Of a DNA stretch of 64,000 bases, positions 10,950 through 20,945 are shown one piece after another. Below the pieces are notes generated by a model. The model saw nothing but the letters and a program-made list of their open reading frames with translations. It ran no database searches and was not told the DNA's origin. Source of the stretch: Symsagittifera roscoffensis (lineage: Eukaryota; Xenacoelomorpha; Acoela; Convolutidae). The stretch covers positions 4,464,485 through 4,528,484 of the forward strand of contig NC_087066.1 of NCBI RefSeq assembly GCF_963678635.1, written 5' to 3'. How positions within the stretch are numbered: position 1 is the first letter of the stretch; each line of letters opens with the position of its first letter. Both the position numbers and the translations under genes were made by a program.

Positions 10950-11134
10950 TACGAACAATTTTCAGTAGAACTGATATTTTTTTATTGTTTGTAATTTTCA
11001 TAACATTTTTATCATCCCTCATTTTGACGATATGTAAATGTATAAAGAAAGCAATCATCACATTTGCCCTAGCAACAATTTTCCTAATTATTTTTTTGGA
11101 AGAATATTATAATAAACAAAAATTTTCTCACTAA
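10946..11134 (+). CDS. Small hydrophobic membrane protein B (62 aa)
   Basis: Starts in an ATGA overlap with the preceding small frame. It has two hydrophobic stretches (FLLFVIFITFLSSLILTI and TFALATIFLIIFL) separated by a short basic Cys/Lys segment, predicting a two-pass hairpin membrane protein. It stops eight bases before the AUG-less frame opens. No homology recognised; the function is unknown. Confidence 0.5.
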   Translation: MIRTIFSRTDIFLLFVIFITFLSSLILTICKCIKKAIITFALATIFLIIFLEEYYNKQKFSH

Positions 11135-11142
11135 AGTAATAA

Positions 11143-12273
11143 TTCAAAAAACTATCAAAAATTGCTACTCAACAGTCACAAAGTCAGTCTTCACCGACAT
11201 CATCCCAAGATAATCCAACACCACCTTCAACTACTCAAAATCCTCAAACATCTACACGAATTTCTTTTCAAGATAATCCATACACTTTTGAAGAACGGCA
11301 CGCTCGTTTATCTGAACCACTAGAACCAGTTCAACGACAAGCATCTCTAAGTGAACCAACATATAATCTTTACCCAACACTACCACAAGAACTAAGTAGA
11401 ATACGAAACCTTAGTCAAAACCAAAACACAACAGAAATAAATAGACAAATTATACATCCTCGACGAAATAGAAATTTTCAAACTCCCCGAGTTCATTTCG
11501 AAATACCTCAATCACCATCACAAACCACTCCAGAAAACACCACTGGTATCACACCAGAAACTCCTACACTTTTTTCACAACGAAGCACTTCAAGTCTACC
11601 CTCAGACTACTTAGGTTCAACACCAACATCTGAACAAGCACGAGAAAATCCTTTTAACCCCCCAAACCTAACATCACGACTGCCATATTGGACTACACAT
11701 TCATTCACACAAGGTGAACCAAATTTAGTCAATGACCCCATAGACATTTCTACAGATACAACATCTTCATCACTACCCGAAACATTATCACTCCCATCAA
11801 CACCATCAATTAGTCAAATCTCACCGACACCTTTTAACTTGACATTTCCAAACAACCTCGACGCAAGATACCGAGAACAATCATTAACAAATATCCCTTT
11901 AAGATTAGATTGGAATACATTCACAGCACCTCCACCATTATTTGGACAACATCAAGAAAGTAACCGCCTTCATAACTGGGCACTTAATAGATTACAATAT
12001 CGCCAAGATATGCACAACGATATCCGTGATCACAATATTCAAATACTCCAACAAAACAGTTTACAATTAAAGTTTGAAATCACAGTTAAATTAAACAATA
12101 TTACACAACATCCCTACCCATTAAATCCACCTAACATAACAGCTCAATCACTACCACCACCATTTATAACTACTGAAGTAATATACAAATACGACAGATA
12201 TACCAAAAACACAATTGGTTACATTACATTTTATAACCCATACTCAGGATTATCATACACATGTATATTCTAA
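11143..12273 (+). CDS. AUG-less 377-codon frame, Ser/Pro/Thr/Gln-rich protein
   Basis: From 11143 to the stop at 12271-12273 the frame is completely open, yet the first AUG in frame is at 12010, two thirds of the way in. The first two thirds read as a Ser/Pro/Thr/Gln-rich, probably disordered protein (for example SSPTSSQDNPTPPSTT); the last third is more ordered (RLDWNTFTAPPPLFG, then about 90 mixed residues). Codon use and A-richness match gag-pol, so it is not a chance opening. Two stops at 11137 and 11140 rule out read-through or frameshifting from the small frame before it. The simplest reading is a spliced mRNA supplying the start codon (an acceptor-like CAACAG ends at 11175) or non-AUG initiation. 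Its end overlaps env by 13 bases. Confidence 0.75.
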   Translation, partial: FKKLSKIATQQSQSQSSPTSSQDNPTPPSTTQNPQTSTRISFQDNPYTFEERHARLSEPLEPVQRQASLSEPTYNLYPTLPQELSRIRNLSQNQNTTEINRQIIHPRRNRNFQTPRVHFEIPQSPSQTTPENTTGITPETPTLFSQRSTSSLPSDYLGSTPTSEQARENPFNPPNLTSRLPYWTTHSFTQGEPNLVNDPIDISTDTTSSSLPETLSLPSTPSISQISPTPFNLTFPNNLDARYREQSLTNIPLRLDWNTFTAPPPLFGQHQESNRLHNWALNRLQYRQDMHNDIRDHNIQILQQNSLQLKFEITVKLNNITQHPYPLNPPNITAQSLPPPFITTEVIYKYDRYTKNTIGYITFYNPYSGLSYTCIF

Positions 12274-14879
12274 AATTATTAATTTTTTTCCAACTCCTTT
12301 TTCTAGTAACCTCAAATCAAAACATAAACCCTTCCCCCCGTACAGGACCACAAGATTTATTAGTAACACATTACGATTGCGAAGAAAATGAACAAAAAAC
12401 ACTACACAAATATGCAATAAATCAAGTATCACAATGTGAAACAGAACCACAAGCTATAGAAACCACAAATGTAATAGCAACACTCTATTCAAAAGCCCGA
12501 GCAACAACAGTTACAGGTTATAAATTCACAGCGACATTTTCCGAAAAGAAAGTACATTGTTCACAAGTCTCCAACGGCAACAAAAACCGACTTGACCATG
12601 AATCATTCTATCAAAGTAATATAGAACGTCTTTTACATCTCAATCCCGACGATTGTAAAAATGAATTACTTAGACTAAACATCACACAAAATAAAAACTC
12701 CGCAAGAAAGTTAGTCAACTTTCAAGTTTTTTCAGACTCTGTACATCAATCACAACTTGAAAGACACCAAGGACATATAAAACTAGACGACAAATACCCG
12801 TATAACGGCGCACACGGACGATTAACCTATGACCTACATGATAAACATTGGATACCACACATTGGTATAAATAACCCATCAAACTGCAAAGCAGACACGA
12901 AAAATAAAGGATACCAAGAAATAATGTTTTTCGATTGGAAAATACAACTCGAAAAAATACAACTCACACGAGATTTATCTGATAATACAATGATCTATCA
13001 AGGAATCCGACTACCTTGTAAAAATGATCAAGGATATTGCGACCCTACAACAAGAACACAAGCAACAATTGTTTGGTTCCCCGAAGATACATGTACAACA
13101 TTTCAAGTAGCAAAAATACACGCTCGTATGATAAAATTTCACGAAAAATATTTCATACAATCAATTCCTTATGAACAAGTCCATCCATCACGAAAACTAA
13201 GTTCTAATTTTAGAAACATTGACAATATAGAAAATAAATTGACACGTTTTCAAATATATCAAGAAACAGAACTTGCATGTAAATACAGGAATCCACTTCA
13301 CAGAACACAATACTCTGAAATATTAGTTGAATACGAAAAAGGATTCGACATGACCACTGGAAAAGTAAAAATCGACCCATATGCCACAGGTCATCCTCTA
13401 AACGAAGGAACATCCTATATACCAGTTAATTTTGAAAAAAGCAACGGACAACCTGGTGGACATCTAAAACCTTATGACACCAGAAGCACACGCTTACAAG
13501 AATTATCACTAATGAATACTACATATTTCGGTAATATCCACTATGATATTCATTTGGATATGAAACTAGACTATACAATTAGCCGCATTTTTCAAGAAAT
13601 GTCACTCTCCGAATTAGAAACACTACACCAACAATGTGAATTGGAACGAACACAAATATTACAATCACTTGCACTAGCAGTATTAAAAATACCCTACGCA
13701 GGATACTTATTATCAGGAAATAGATCAAATTTTTTAGACTACGAAGGAAACATCTTATGGTTTTATACTTGTACCAAAAAAGTATCACCACTATACGTTT
13801 TTGAAGATAAACGATGTTATAAAAGAATCCCTATCTTTTATAAGAATAAAGTACATTTCGTGGATACACTTTCACGAAGAACCTATTTCTGGGATACCGC
13901 AGTCCCATGTGGATCAGAAAATAGCCACAATGTAGTACAACTAAACCCTGATGAAAATAAATATTATCTTCTCACTCCATATCCCACATTAATGCAATCA
14001 CTCAAAAAATTTTCACCAGAAAGCATTCGCGCTATCGCTCGAAACCCAAATATAGACTTACAATCAATAGGAATCTATTCAAAATCAGATATTCAACATC
14101 ACATTAGAACACAACAATTCCAAGCATTATTAACACAAATGGACACTATACAAAGACAATCAATTGACCAAAATCTACGCAAACTTGCAGAAACCGCAGG
14201 TTTTGCCGATATCTACACACAAGACTATAGCGGATATTTTAAAGACATTAAAGATTATATATATCTAAACGGCGAAAAATACCGTCCCCAAGATATATCA
14301 CCAATCAACATTTTTAGCTTTGTTACACTCAAGAATGAAATCCTTGATTTTCTAGGATGGCCCTACTACATCTTAGAAAAATTGACTATTTTATACGCAA
14401 TGTTTAACTTTATTGGATTTCTTTTCTCACTTTTAAAAGGAATCTACAACACATGTGCTATACACACACAAGTAAACAGACAAGCAAGCGTAGCACGCAT
14501 ACTCTTTGCAGGATTTTTTGGAATTTTTTCCACATCTATAAACAAAATTCTTTTAGACGCACAAATAAAAGAATATAACACAAAAATAACAACACGACAA
14601 AATACATACGACGAAGAACATAACAATGTCGACACACAGCCAACGGCACCACAATTACCACCCCTACCAAATAACCATCCACTATCCCTAGTCCCACGAA
14701 ATTTTCGACATTTAGCAATCACACATAATCCAAATTTTCGACTCAATACATCGCAAAGTCCCGTCCAACATATAATGACACATCAATCACAAGATGATAA
14801 TACTTATGAACAAATTATTGAACAGCCCCATACCACCGCTTTTCAATCTCAAAATAATAATTTTTTTAGCCCACGATGA
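12261..14879 (+). CDS. env: Env-like glycoprotein (872 aa)
   Basis: The AUG lies inside the end of the previous frame and is followed at once by a signal peptide (MYILKLLIFFQLLFLVTS). A long ectodomain with many Cys and N-X-S/T sites follows. Around residues 508-580 the pattern CYKRIPIFY, then FVDTLSRRTY, then PCG, then a YLLTPYP segment resembles the conserved block I associate with herpes gB/chuvirus-type (class III) glycoproteins captured by invertebrate retroelements; that assignment is from memory and unverified. Hydrophobic segments at about 705-728 and 743-757 are the likely membrane anchor. The tail is Pro-rich with PTAP at 794-797. The usual place (after pol) and features support Env; the family remains tentative. 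It ends in an ATGA overlap with the next frame. Confidence 0.85.
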   Translation: MYILKLLIFFQLLFLVTSNQNINPSPRTGPQDLLVTHYDCEENEQKTLHKYAINQVSQCETEPQAIETTNVIATLYSKARATTVTGYKFTATFSEKKVHCSQVSNGNKNRLDHESFYQSNIERLLHLNPDDCKNELLRLNITQNKNSARKLVNFQVFSDSVHQSQLERHQGHIKLDDKYPYNGAHGRLTYDLHDKHWIPHIGINNPSNCKADTKNKGYQEIMFFDWKIQLEKIQLTRDLSDNTMIYQGIRLPCKNDQGYCDPTTRTQATIVWFPEDTCTTFQVAKIHARMIKFHEKYFIQSIPYEQVHPSRKLSSNFRNIDNIENKLTRFQIYQETELACKYRNPLHRTQYSEILVEYEKGFDMTTGKVKIDPYATGHPLNEGTSYIPVNFEKSNGQPGGHLKPYDTRSTRLQELSLMNTTYFGNIHYDIHLDMKLDYTISRIFQEMSLSELETLHQQCELERTQILQSLALAVLKIPYAGYLLSGNRSNFLDYEGNILWFYTCTKKVSPLYVFEDKRCYKRIPIFYKNKVHFVDTLSRRTYFWDTAVPCGSENSHNVVQLNPDENKYYLLTPYPTLMQSLKKFSPESIRAIARNPNIDLQSIGIYSKSDIQHHIRTQQFQALLTQMDTIQRQSIDQNLRKLAETAGFADIYTQDYSGYFKDIKDYIYLNGEKYRPQDISPINIFSFVTLKNEILDFLGWPYYILEKLTILYAMFNFIGFLFSLLKGIYNTCAIHTQVNRQASVARILFAGFFGIFSTSINKILLDAQIKEYNTKITTRQNTYDEEHNNVDTQPTAPQLPPLPNNHPLSLVPRNFRHLAITHNPNFRLNTSQSPVQHIMTHQSQDDNTYEQIIEQPHTTAFQSQNNNFFSPR

Positions 14880-16675
14880 GCCGCCAACTTGGATCACTAC
14901 ACCGACCAAATTCCCATCCAACCAATCTTACCTCTCCAATCCCAATCATACCACTTTTTGCTTTTCCGCCACCCGATTTTCCATCTAGCAATGTAACATC
15001 AGGCATGAATTCCGACACTAACTCACATATTTCGGTTTTATACTCCATCTCACAGCTAAATAACCCGAATATTGAAACCCCCGATGAATTTGCCGACTCA
15101 GAACCATCCCCATCCAATAATTTTCATAACCCTTCTAATTTTTCTCAACCTCCTTTTCAACCCATATTGTCCAATAACCCTGACCCAATCACTCCGACAC
15201 CCTCTTATGCTTCCCAAGTTACCCCAACCTACTCCTCATACCATTCTGACCAATCATCTCATTCTCCAGACACCCCCCGAATCTCCCCAGAGCTAGATAA
15301 TTTTATTACCCTCCAACAACAACCCTACCACCTTAACACCCCGACCATAAACCAAATCTCCTCCACTACAGATTCATCCAATCCCCCTACACCCTCTTCA
15401 AATTATACTGAATCATTAACACCATCATCCACATCCACTATATCTTCACTAAACACTAATAGAGCTTACCGCACTTTTAAAAGAAAATTCCCCAACCATC
15501 CTTTCCCAGCAAAACCAGGAACAGCCCGTGAATACATCAACCACCCCCAGCATACTAACACTAAAGAATTTTTAGCTATCACTTTACCCTCATTTCCACA
15601 ATACACCTTAAACACCCCTCACGACGCTAACGAAACACGCAACTTTGTAGATGAATACGTTTTAATGCCCACTCTCTCTTGGACCTCATACTATCATTTC
15701 ACTAACCCTCTTTGCTTACCTTTATCCAGCACTTCCATCGTTATAGAACGAAACAAAGACATGCTATATCGACTAACTACACCACTAACCGCTAGACAGT
15801 TTACTTACGTTGGATATAAAAAATCACTAAAAATACACACTGCACCTAGAGCTAATGAATATACACTAGAATACTACGATCACAACATCATCAGAGCTAA
15901 CCAAGATCAATTCTTAGACGACGATCGCTTCGCTAATCCACAAATCACCGAGAAATTTTTCATCAAGACATCATATGTATTTACACTAAACATCTTCGAC
16001 CGAAAGTTTGATCACATTATTTCAGAAGCACTAACAAACACACAAGCATACGAAAGTTTTAAAGAACGCTTCCAAATCTTTTCACTAACCTTTCATTTCC
16101 TTGCACCACACGAAAGAGATTTGCACTGCTCACATGATATTATGTTGCGCACTAAACAAACACATACATACAGTTATTATCGCTTCATCCAAAATCACTT
16201 TGACCTACACACACCCTCTAGACAACCACACCATCGCTTTCAATTCATCAATTCAAAATACACTTCACCGTATTTCCTAAATTTCACATATTGTATTAAA
16301 GACACTAACCTCCATGGTATTCTTCGTAATTATGACCCCATAACCCAAATGTACATTTTCTGCCCCATCACCAAGACCTTCAACGCCGAAGAATCCCGAC
16401 CCTTCCTTATCCCGCACGAGTTTGTACAGCCTATAGAAATCCCAATTTTAGAATTCATCCACAACACTAAATTTAACCACAAATTATATAACTTAATCCA
16501 AAACACACCTTATGAGTTTGCAGTAGGCACTGAAGAATTAACCACTATTAAGGCACTTCAATTGCTTTGGCCACTGCTTCAGACTAAAAATATCATCCGC
16601 ATTCTAGCTAAACTACTAACAACTTCAGAACTAATTCACGACATCTTCCCCCACGGTTTTTTCCCCGACGACTAA
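14876..16675 (+). CDS. ORF downstream of env, orphan (599 aa)
   Basis: The AUG overlaps the env stop (ATGA). Residues 1-200 are Ser/Pro/Thr/Asn-rich and probably disordered; about 200-599 look folded, with many aromatic residues and motifs such as FDRKFDHIISEAL and LRNYDPITQMYIFCPITKTF. There is no signal peptide or clear membrane segment, and I recognise no family. The frame is richer in C than gag-pol, suggesting a different origin or constraint. Its position matches 3' accessory genes of complex retroviruses. The stop is followed after three bases by a consensus splice donor. Function unknown. Confidence 0.8.
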   Translation: MSRQLGSLHRPNSHPTNLTSPIPIIPLFAFPPPDFPSSNVTSGMNSDTNSHISVLYSISQLNNPNIETPDEFADSEPSPSNNFHNPSNFSQPPFQPILSNNPDPITPTPSYASQVTPTYSSYHSDQSSHSPDTPRISPELDNFITLQQQPYHLNTPTINQISSTTDSSNPPTPSSNYTESLTPSSTSTISSLNTNRAYRTFKRKFPNHPFPAKPGTAREYINHPQHTNTKEFLAITLPSFPQYTLNTPHDANETRNFVDEYVLMPTLSWTSYYHFTNPLCLPLSSTSIVIERNKDMLYRLTTPLTARQFTYVGYKKSLKIHTAPRANEYTLEYYDHNIIRANQDQFLDDDRFANPQITEKFFIKTSYVFTLNIFDRKFDHIISEALTNTQAYESFKERFQIFSLTFHFLAPHERDLHCSHDIMLRTKQTHTYSYYRFIQNHFDLHTPSRQPHHRFQFINSKYTSPYFLNFTYCIKDTNLHGILRNYDPITQMYIFCPITKTFNAEESRPFLIPHEFVQPIEIPILEFIHNTKFNHKLYNLIQNTPYEFAVGTEELTTIKALQLLWPLLQTKNIIRILAKLLTTSELIHDIFPHGFFPDD

Positions 16676-16678
16676 CAG

Positions 16679-16756
16679 GTAAGTATGAATTAAGTAAATA
16701 TTACTAACTAATTACAGTATTAAAAACTCACCATTCTTTATTCATGTTTTCCTTAG
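16679..16756 (+). other. Probable 78-nt intron just after the last stop codon
   Basis: CAG|GTAAGTAT at 16676-16684 is a near-perfect donor. TACTAAC at 16702-16708 is an ideal branch point. A pyrimidine-rich stretch ends in TTTCCTTAG at 16756. An alternative acceptor (TTACAG) ends near 16717. The combination is unlikely by chance. If efficiently spliced it would be lost at each retrotransposition, so retention suggests regulated splicing of subgenomic RNA only. Confidence 0.55.
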
Positions 16757-18182
16757 ATTTTTAGCTTTCATCCGACAATCACCTACAAAAACCACAAAAG
16801 AAACAATAAAAATCACAATTTTCATCAAACAATTTTAAAATTCTATTAATCACTTACACTTATAAATTTCTAAATTTAATATCAATGCAGTAAATTCATC
16901 TATAATATTTTCCCCCAAAGCAGTAAATCTAATTATGATGAAAATTTGTATCTTAATATTCCCCCATAACTAGCAGTAAATTTCCAAATTCTATGCAGTA
17001 AATTAATAAAATGCAAATGCAGTACTAACCTTTTGATATTTTCATTCATTCGCACAGAAATTCTATCCACACTCGCATAGCTCGCCCACGAAGAATTGTT
17101 TAAAATAATGAATTTCAGTTTCAAGTTTTCACACTCAACAACTCTAACATAAAATAACATGTTTCAAATTTTCCTTTAACCCGGTTGGAAAGGAATCATA
17201 TACTAAACAAAACTAACCAATGCAGCTCACTAAATAACACAAATCATAGAATAACAGCATGACTTAGAAAAGGAAACCAACGGTACCCAAACCGGATTAA
17301 CCCAGTTTAAAACTGGATAATTTATTCTTTTGAAGACTATTACAAAGTCTTAGAAAGAAATAATAAAACACAAAAAAGTCGAAAGACAAACCCATACCAC
17401 AAACAATTTGCTTTTTGGAAAAAGTACATAACCAACAAGACATAAGTAAGACCACAACAAACCCAACATAAAACGTTGTCACATAACAGGACCCCTCACA
17501 AAAACCGCATGAAATCATACTCCCACTCCTGGCCTAACCCACCAGGAAGGACGTCCTGAGCATGCTCTATAGCCGGCCTAACCCACCGCGCTACATCCAC
17601 GCTTTGTGACCACACCTCTATTTTTAATAAGAGCTACTCAAGGGTGAGTAACTCTTCAAAATAACCGAACTAAAACAAAAAGCTTTTGTGAAAACAACTA
17701 ACTAAAATCATTATTAAAAAATATTAAACTAATAAAAGTTTTACAAAATGTAAAATCACATGATGCAATATATAGATCAGAATACAACACCAAGGACGAA
17801 CATCAAAAGACAAGACGACCCCACCACACTCGAGAGAGAATGACCAACTACAATCGATATGCCGCTCACAACCACAACTCAAAGGATTTAGAGTACGACT
17901 TGACCTCGCAGAAAAGGACTTCATTGAACTAGACCAATGACCACCTCGATGTTCAAGTATACGTACAGATCCGAGTAACCAGGCATCCCCTCCACGCACA
18001 ATCTCCACGCCATTCCCAAGCTAGATCAGACACAAAGAAAGTTCTCCCCGAAGAACAGAAAAACCTGACATAGCCAACCATTCTGAAATCAGAATTGATT
18101 TTGTTGCAGAGACTCAGTCGTTGTCACAAGAAGAACACAACGTCTTATGTCCCTAACTCCAGCTTCCTGAAACTTCCTTAAC
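16757..18182 (+). other. 3' non-coding region of the giant element
   Basis: No convincing gene. GCAGTAAAT occurs four times in 117 bases (16887, 16920, 16973, 16995), with a fifth partial GCAGTA near 17019. GGCCTAACCCACC is repeated near 17530 and 17574. These may be RNA-level signals (transport, stability or splicing). The rest is AT-rich without recognisable features. Confidence 0.5.
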
Positions 18183-18202
18183 AAAGAAGAAGCGGAAGAA
18201 AA
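18183..18202 (+). other. Probable polypurine tract
   Basis: AAAGAAGAAGCGGAAGAAAA is almost entirely purine and lies just before a TG that could begin the 3' LTR. Position and composition fit the plus-strand primer. The exact LTR start cannot be confirmed because the matching part of the 5' LTR is outside the window. Confidence 0.6.
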
Positions 18203-18208
18203 TTATGA

Positions 18209-18700
18209 TGTTCACCAAATACCAACGTCCATCATCCATCCTTGAATTACAGAAGAATTGTTCTAAAAAACTCTGTAAAACCCGGATGGGTGGAACCTGA
18301 TCTAAACTACATTTTTTGATTGGATAAATTAAATGTTTTACCAATGTAAAGTATTTAATATTAACCAATCATGATCCATCTAACTAACAACCCACTTATT
18401 TGTAAGTGCTGAAGTTACTTGTAATTTCAGCACCAGAGAGATTTGAATTTAACTTAGAAATTAGTTGGACTCTCCCGAGCACTTCAGCAGCCGCAATAAA
18501 CCAGTATACCCTAGATCTATTGAGCCTAGCAGAGACTAGTTAAACAACCTGAGACTAGATAGTATAAGAGTAAGATTAGGATCGGTATTAGACTAAGAAG
18601 TTGCACGAATCTATCCGGCCGAAAATAAGATAGCGTGACGAGCAGACGGTGTACCCTATCCGAAATTACTCTATGAGTTATACACTCCAGTCCTAACTCA
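18209..18700 (+). repeat. 3' LTR (5' boundary tentative)
   Basis: 18487-18700 is identical to 1-214. The start at TGTTCACC (18209) is inferred from the purine tract and the TG...CA rule, giving about 490 bp. AATAAA at 18495-18500 may serve polyadenylation. The host flank begins at 18701. Confidence 0.8.
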
Positions 18701-20719
18701 ATTTGCACATGAATGAACAATAGAAATTTATTAACGCAGTCAATATACTGCAAAATCTTCCTAAAATTTGCGTTCAATGGCTATTTTCACACCACAAGTA
18801 AAATAGAAAGACTATATTGATTGACTTTTCTTTTATTTTTTTTGTCCGATCACTCTCGACGAGATGGGAGAAAAATTTGATTCGGGTGGTATTTTTTTTC
18901 TGTCTGATTTTCATTACCTCAAGGAAAACTTCTAGAAAATCGCGTGAGGTATCAAACTAAAGCCTTATTGGTCGTGATTCGGACTCAAAAAGAAAAAAAG
19001 AAAAGGTAAAAAACTGGTCTGAAAGTTTTTGATTTTTAGACTACGTTAGAAGAATTTCGATTAGAAGTTCCCAACTTGAACTCTATTCAAATTTCAAACC
19101 TATTTTTTAATTTTTAGCGCTATAGATCTCGAGCAAATTATTACAAGGGCGATTTTTTTCCGCTCAATTTTGACTATTTCGAGAATACGTTGAGATATAT
19201 AGAACCCATTAAGTTGCAATAGAGGTTCAAAACATTTGTAAGTTTTTCATTGTTTCAGAAAGCTCAGATCTCAATTTGCGAGTCTAATTCAGCAAAAAGC
19301 GGATAACTTAGAGAAGATCATAGAAACCCGGATTCTTCTTCAGTTTTTATAAAATTAATAGTTAAAAACTATGTTGAAAGCTAGCGTTTCAGCATTTGTG
19401 CTTATCAGTTTTAGACATTATCACGTTCAGCGCCAAAACAGAGAGCGCGCCAAAAAATGCATTTTTAGTCGAAACTTTTCAAACAGTCACCAATATCGAC
19501 ATTTTGTGCCTCTTTCATTGTGCGCAACGCAGTATTTTTTTCAACCTAAGGAATTTGTTTTGTGTGAGATGCGACGCAGATTAGTTTTTTTGGTACGCGG
19601 AGCATTTTTTTGCTAACTAGGGTAGTTTTCGAAAGCTCGGGAAAAAATATTGGTCAAATTAACAAAGCTCGACATATATTGACTTTTTTCTGGAAGGTTC
19701 GCGCCACCCCTTCAGTACATATTGTATGTCCGCCTCTTTAGCATTAGTAACATTTTGTAAGCAATTCTGTCCTATTCTGCTCAACAAATGCTCAGCTGCT
19801 CTTTTCGAGAGATCAAAAATTTGCCACGGTCTCTTGGTCATAAAACTTTTTGGTCTCGGTCAGGCAAAAATTTGAGCGACACTTACCCGGAAACATCGTA
19901 TAGGTACGTTTAGTCAAAGCTGTTTTGATACTGCGATGTTGTGTCACTTTTTTTTCTTCTTTTTCTCAGTCTCCTCTATTTTGCATTGACTCTGCTCACC
20001 TAAAATTTGGCCACTTTCGTCCAACCAAAAAAATTTTAAAAACTCATTTGTACCTGTAGTGTATCTGATGCAAAAGCTGATTTATAAAACAAATTCAGAG
20101 AAGTTTCACTTTGAACGCTTGCTGGAACATTTATTTGAGTTACTAAGCGATTATTGCTGGTTGATTGCTCCTAGTAATTCAGCCTAAATTTTAAATCTCT
20201 CCTACGGCCGTCAAATTTGATGACAAATTTTATAGTAGCAACAACAATAAGGAATTTATAAGATATATAGTTGAATATTTATGATCTGAAAACTAATGAA
20301 CAACTGACTTTGGTACCAAAAAAGATGGGGTCAAAACCTAGTTTTTACATTTAAACTAACGCTTCATTTGCCTGAAGCCCGCGCCTAGATTGCTGACCGA
20401 CTTGTGTACGTTTTGTTTCTCAGAGTTTTGGGTCACCAATTCTTCTTGATTCGTGTTGCTACTTTTTTTTCTGGAATTTAAGATAATTCTATGATGTTAT
20501 CTTATTTTCTTTCTAAAAATAGAAGAAACAAAAAATGAAAAAAAATCCGCAAAAAATGTTAACTCCTCTGAGCGAGTGGAATCGAGACAGGGAATTAAAA
20601 ATAAGAAGATTCTAAACCGTTTCATTTTTAATGCAAGACTGCTTCAAAGCACCTTTGTCTAATACTAATCTTCACAAGCTTTGCTTCTTTGGATATCGGT
20701 TTCATCTTCTGGACTGGAA

Positions 20720-20945
20720 AGTTTTCAGTAGTCTCATTTTCATAGTTTTTACTTATTGAAAAGCCTTTTTTTATTCAGTCTTCGATTTGCAGGTGTTCTA
20801 AATTTTTGTGTTTAGAATAGACTGCAAAGAACCAGTAACTTATCGCTTTTTTGTCAAAGCAAGACGTTTTAACCGGTACATACTGGCGACATATTTTCTT
20901 TTCGATATCCGACAAAACAGTCAATGAAAAAAACTTTGGATATTT
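20720..20945. repeat. Dispersed repeat copy 1 (partner at 26503-26735)
   Basis: About 225 bp aligning with 26503-26735. Shared landmarks in order: GTTTTCAG.AG, ATAGTTTTTACT, TTTGCAGG.GTTCT, GGCGACATA.TTTTCTTT, GATATCCGACAAAA. Identity is roughly three quarters by eye. Probably an unclassified old transposon fragment. Confidence 0.5.

Larger units (their letters stand above)
1..18700 (+). mobile_element. Giant env-bearing Ty3/Gypsy LTR retrotransposon (retrovirus-like), 5' end cut by window
   Basis: An internal region with gag, protease, RT, RNase H and integrase in Gypsy order is bounded by matching terminal repeats. Bases 1-214 equal 18487-18700 over all 214 positions, which implies very recent insertion. 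A primer-binding site follows the 5' LTR and a purine tract precedes the probable 3' LTR start. The internal part is about 18 kb, whereas a typical Gypsy element is 5-8 kb; the excess is made of accessory frames upstream of gag and a block of five frames downstream of pol. The coding strand is strikingly A-rich. All large frames are intact. The left flank is outside the window, so the target duplication cannot be checked; the right flank begins ATTTG. Confidence 0.93.

Noticed and set aside
17520..17640. Possible tRNA-derived sequence in the 3' non-coding region
   Set aside because: The repeated GGCCTAACCCACC phrase lacks the A and B box spacing and cloverleaf pairing.
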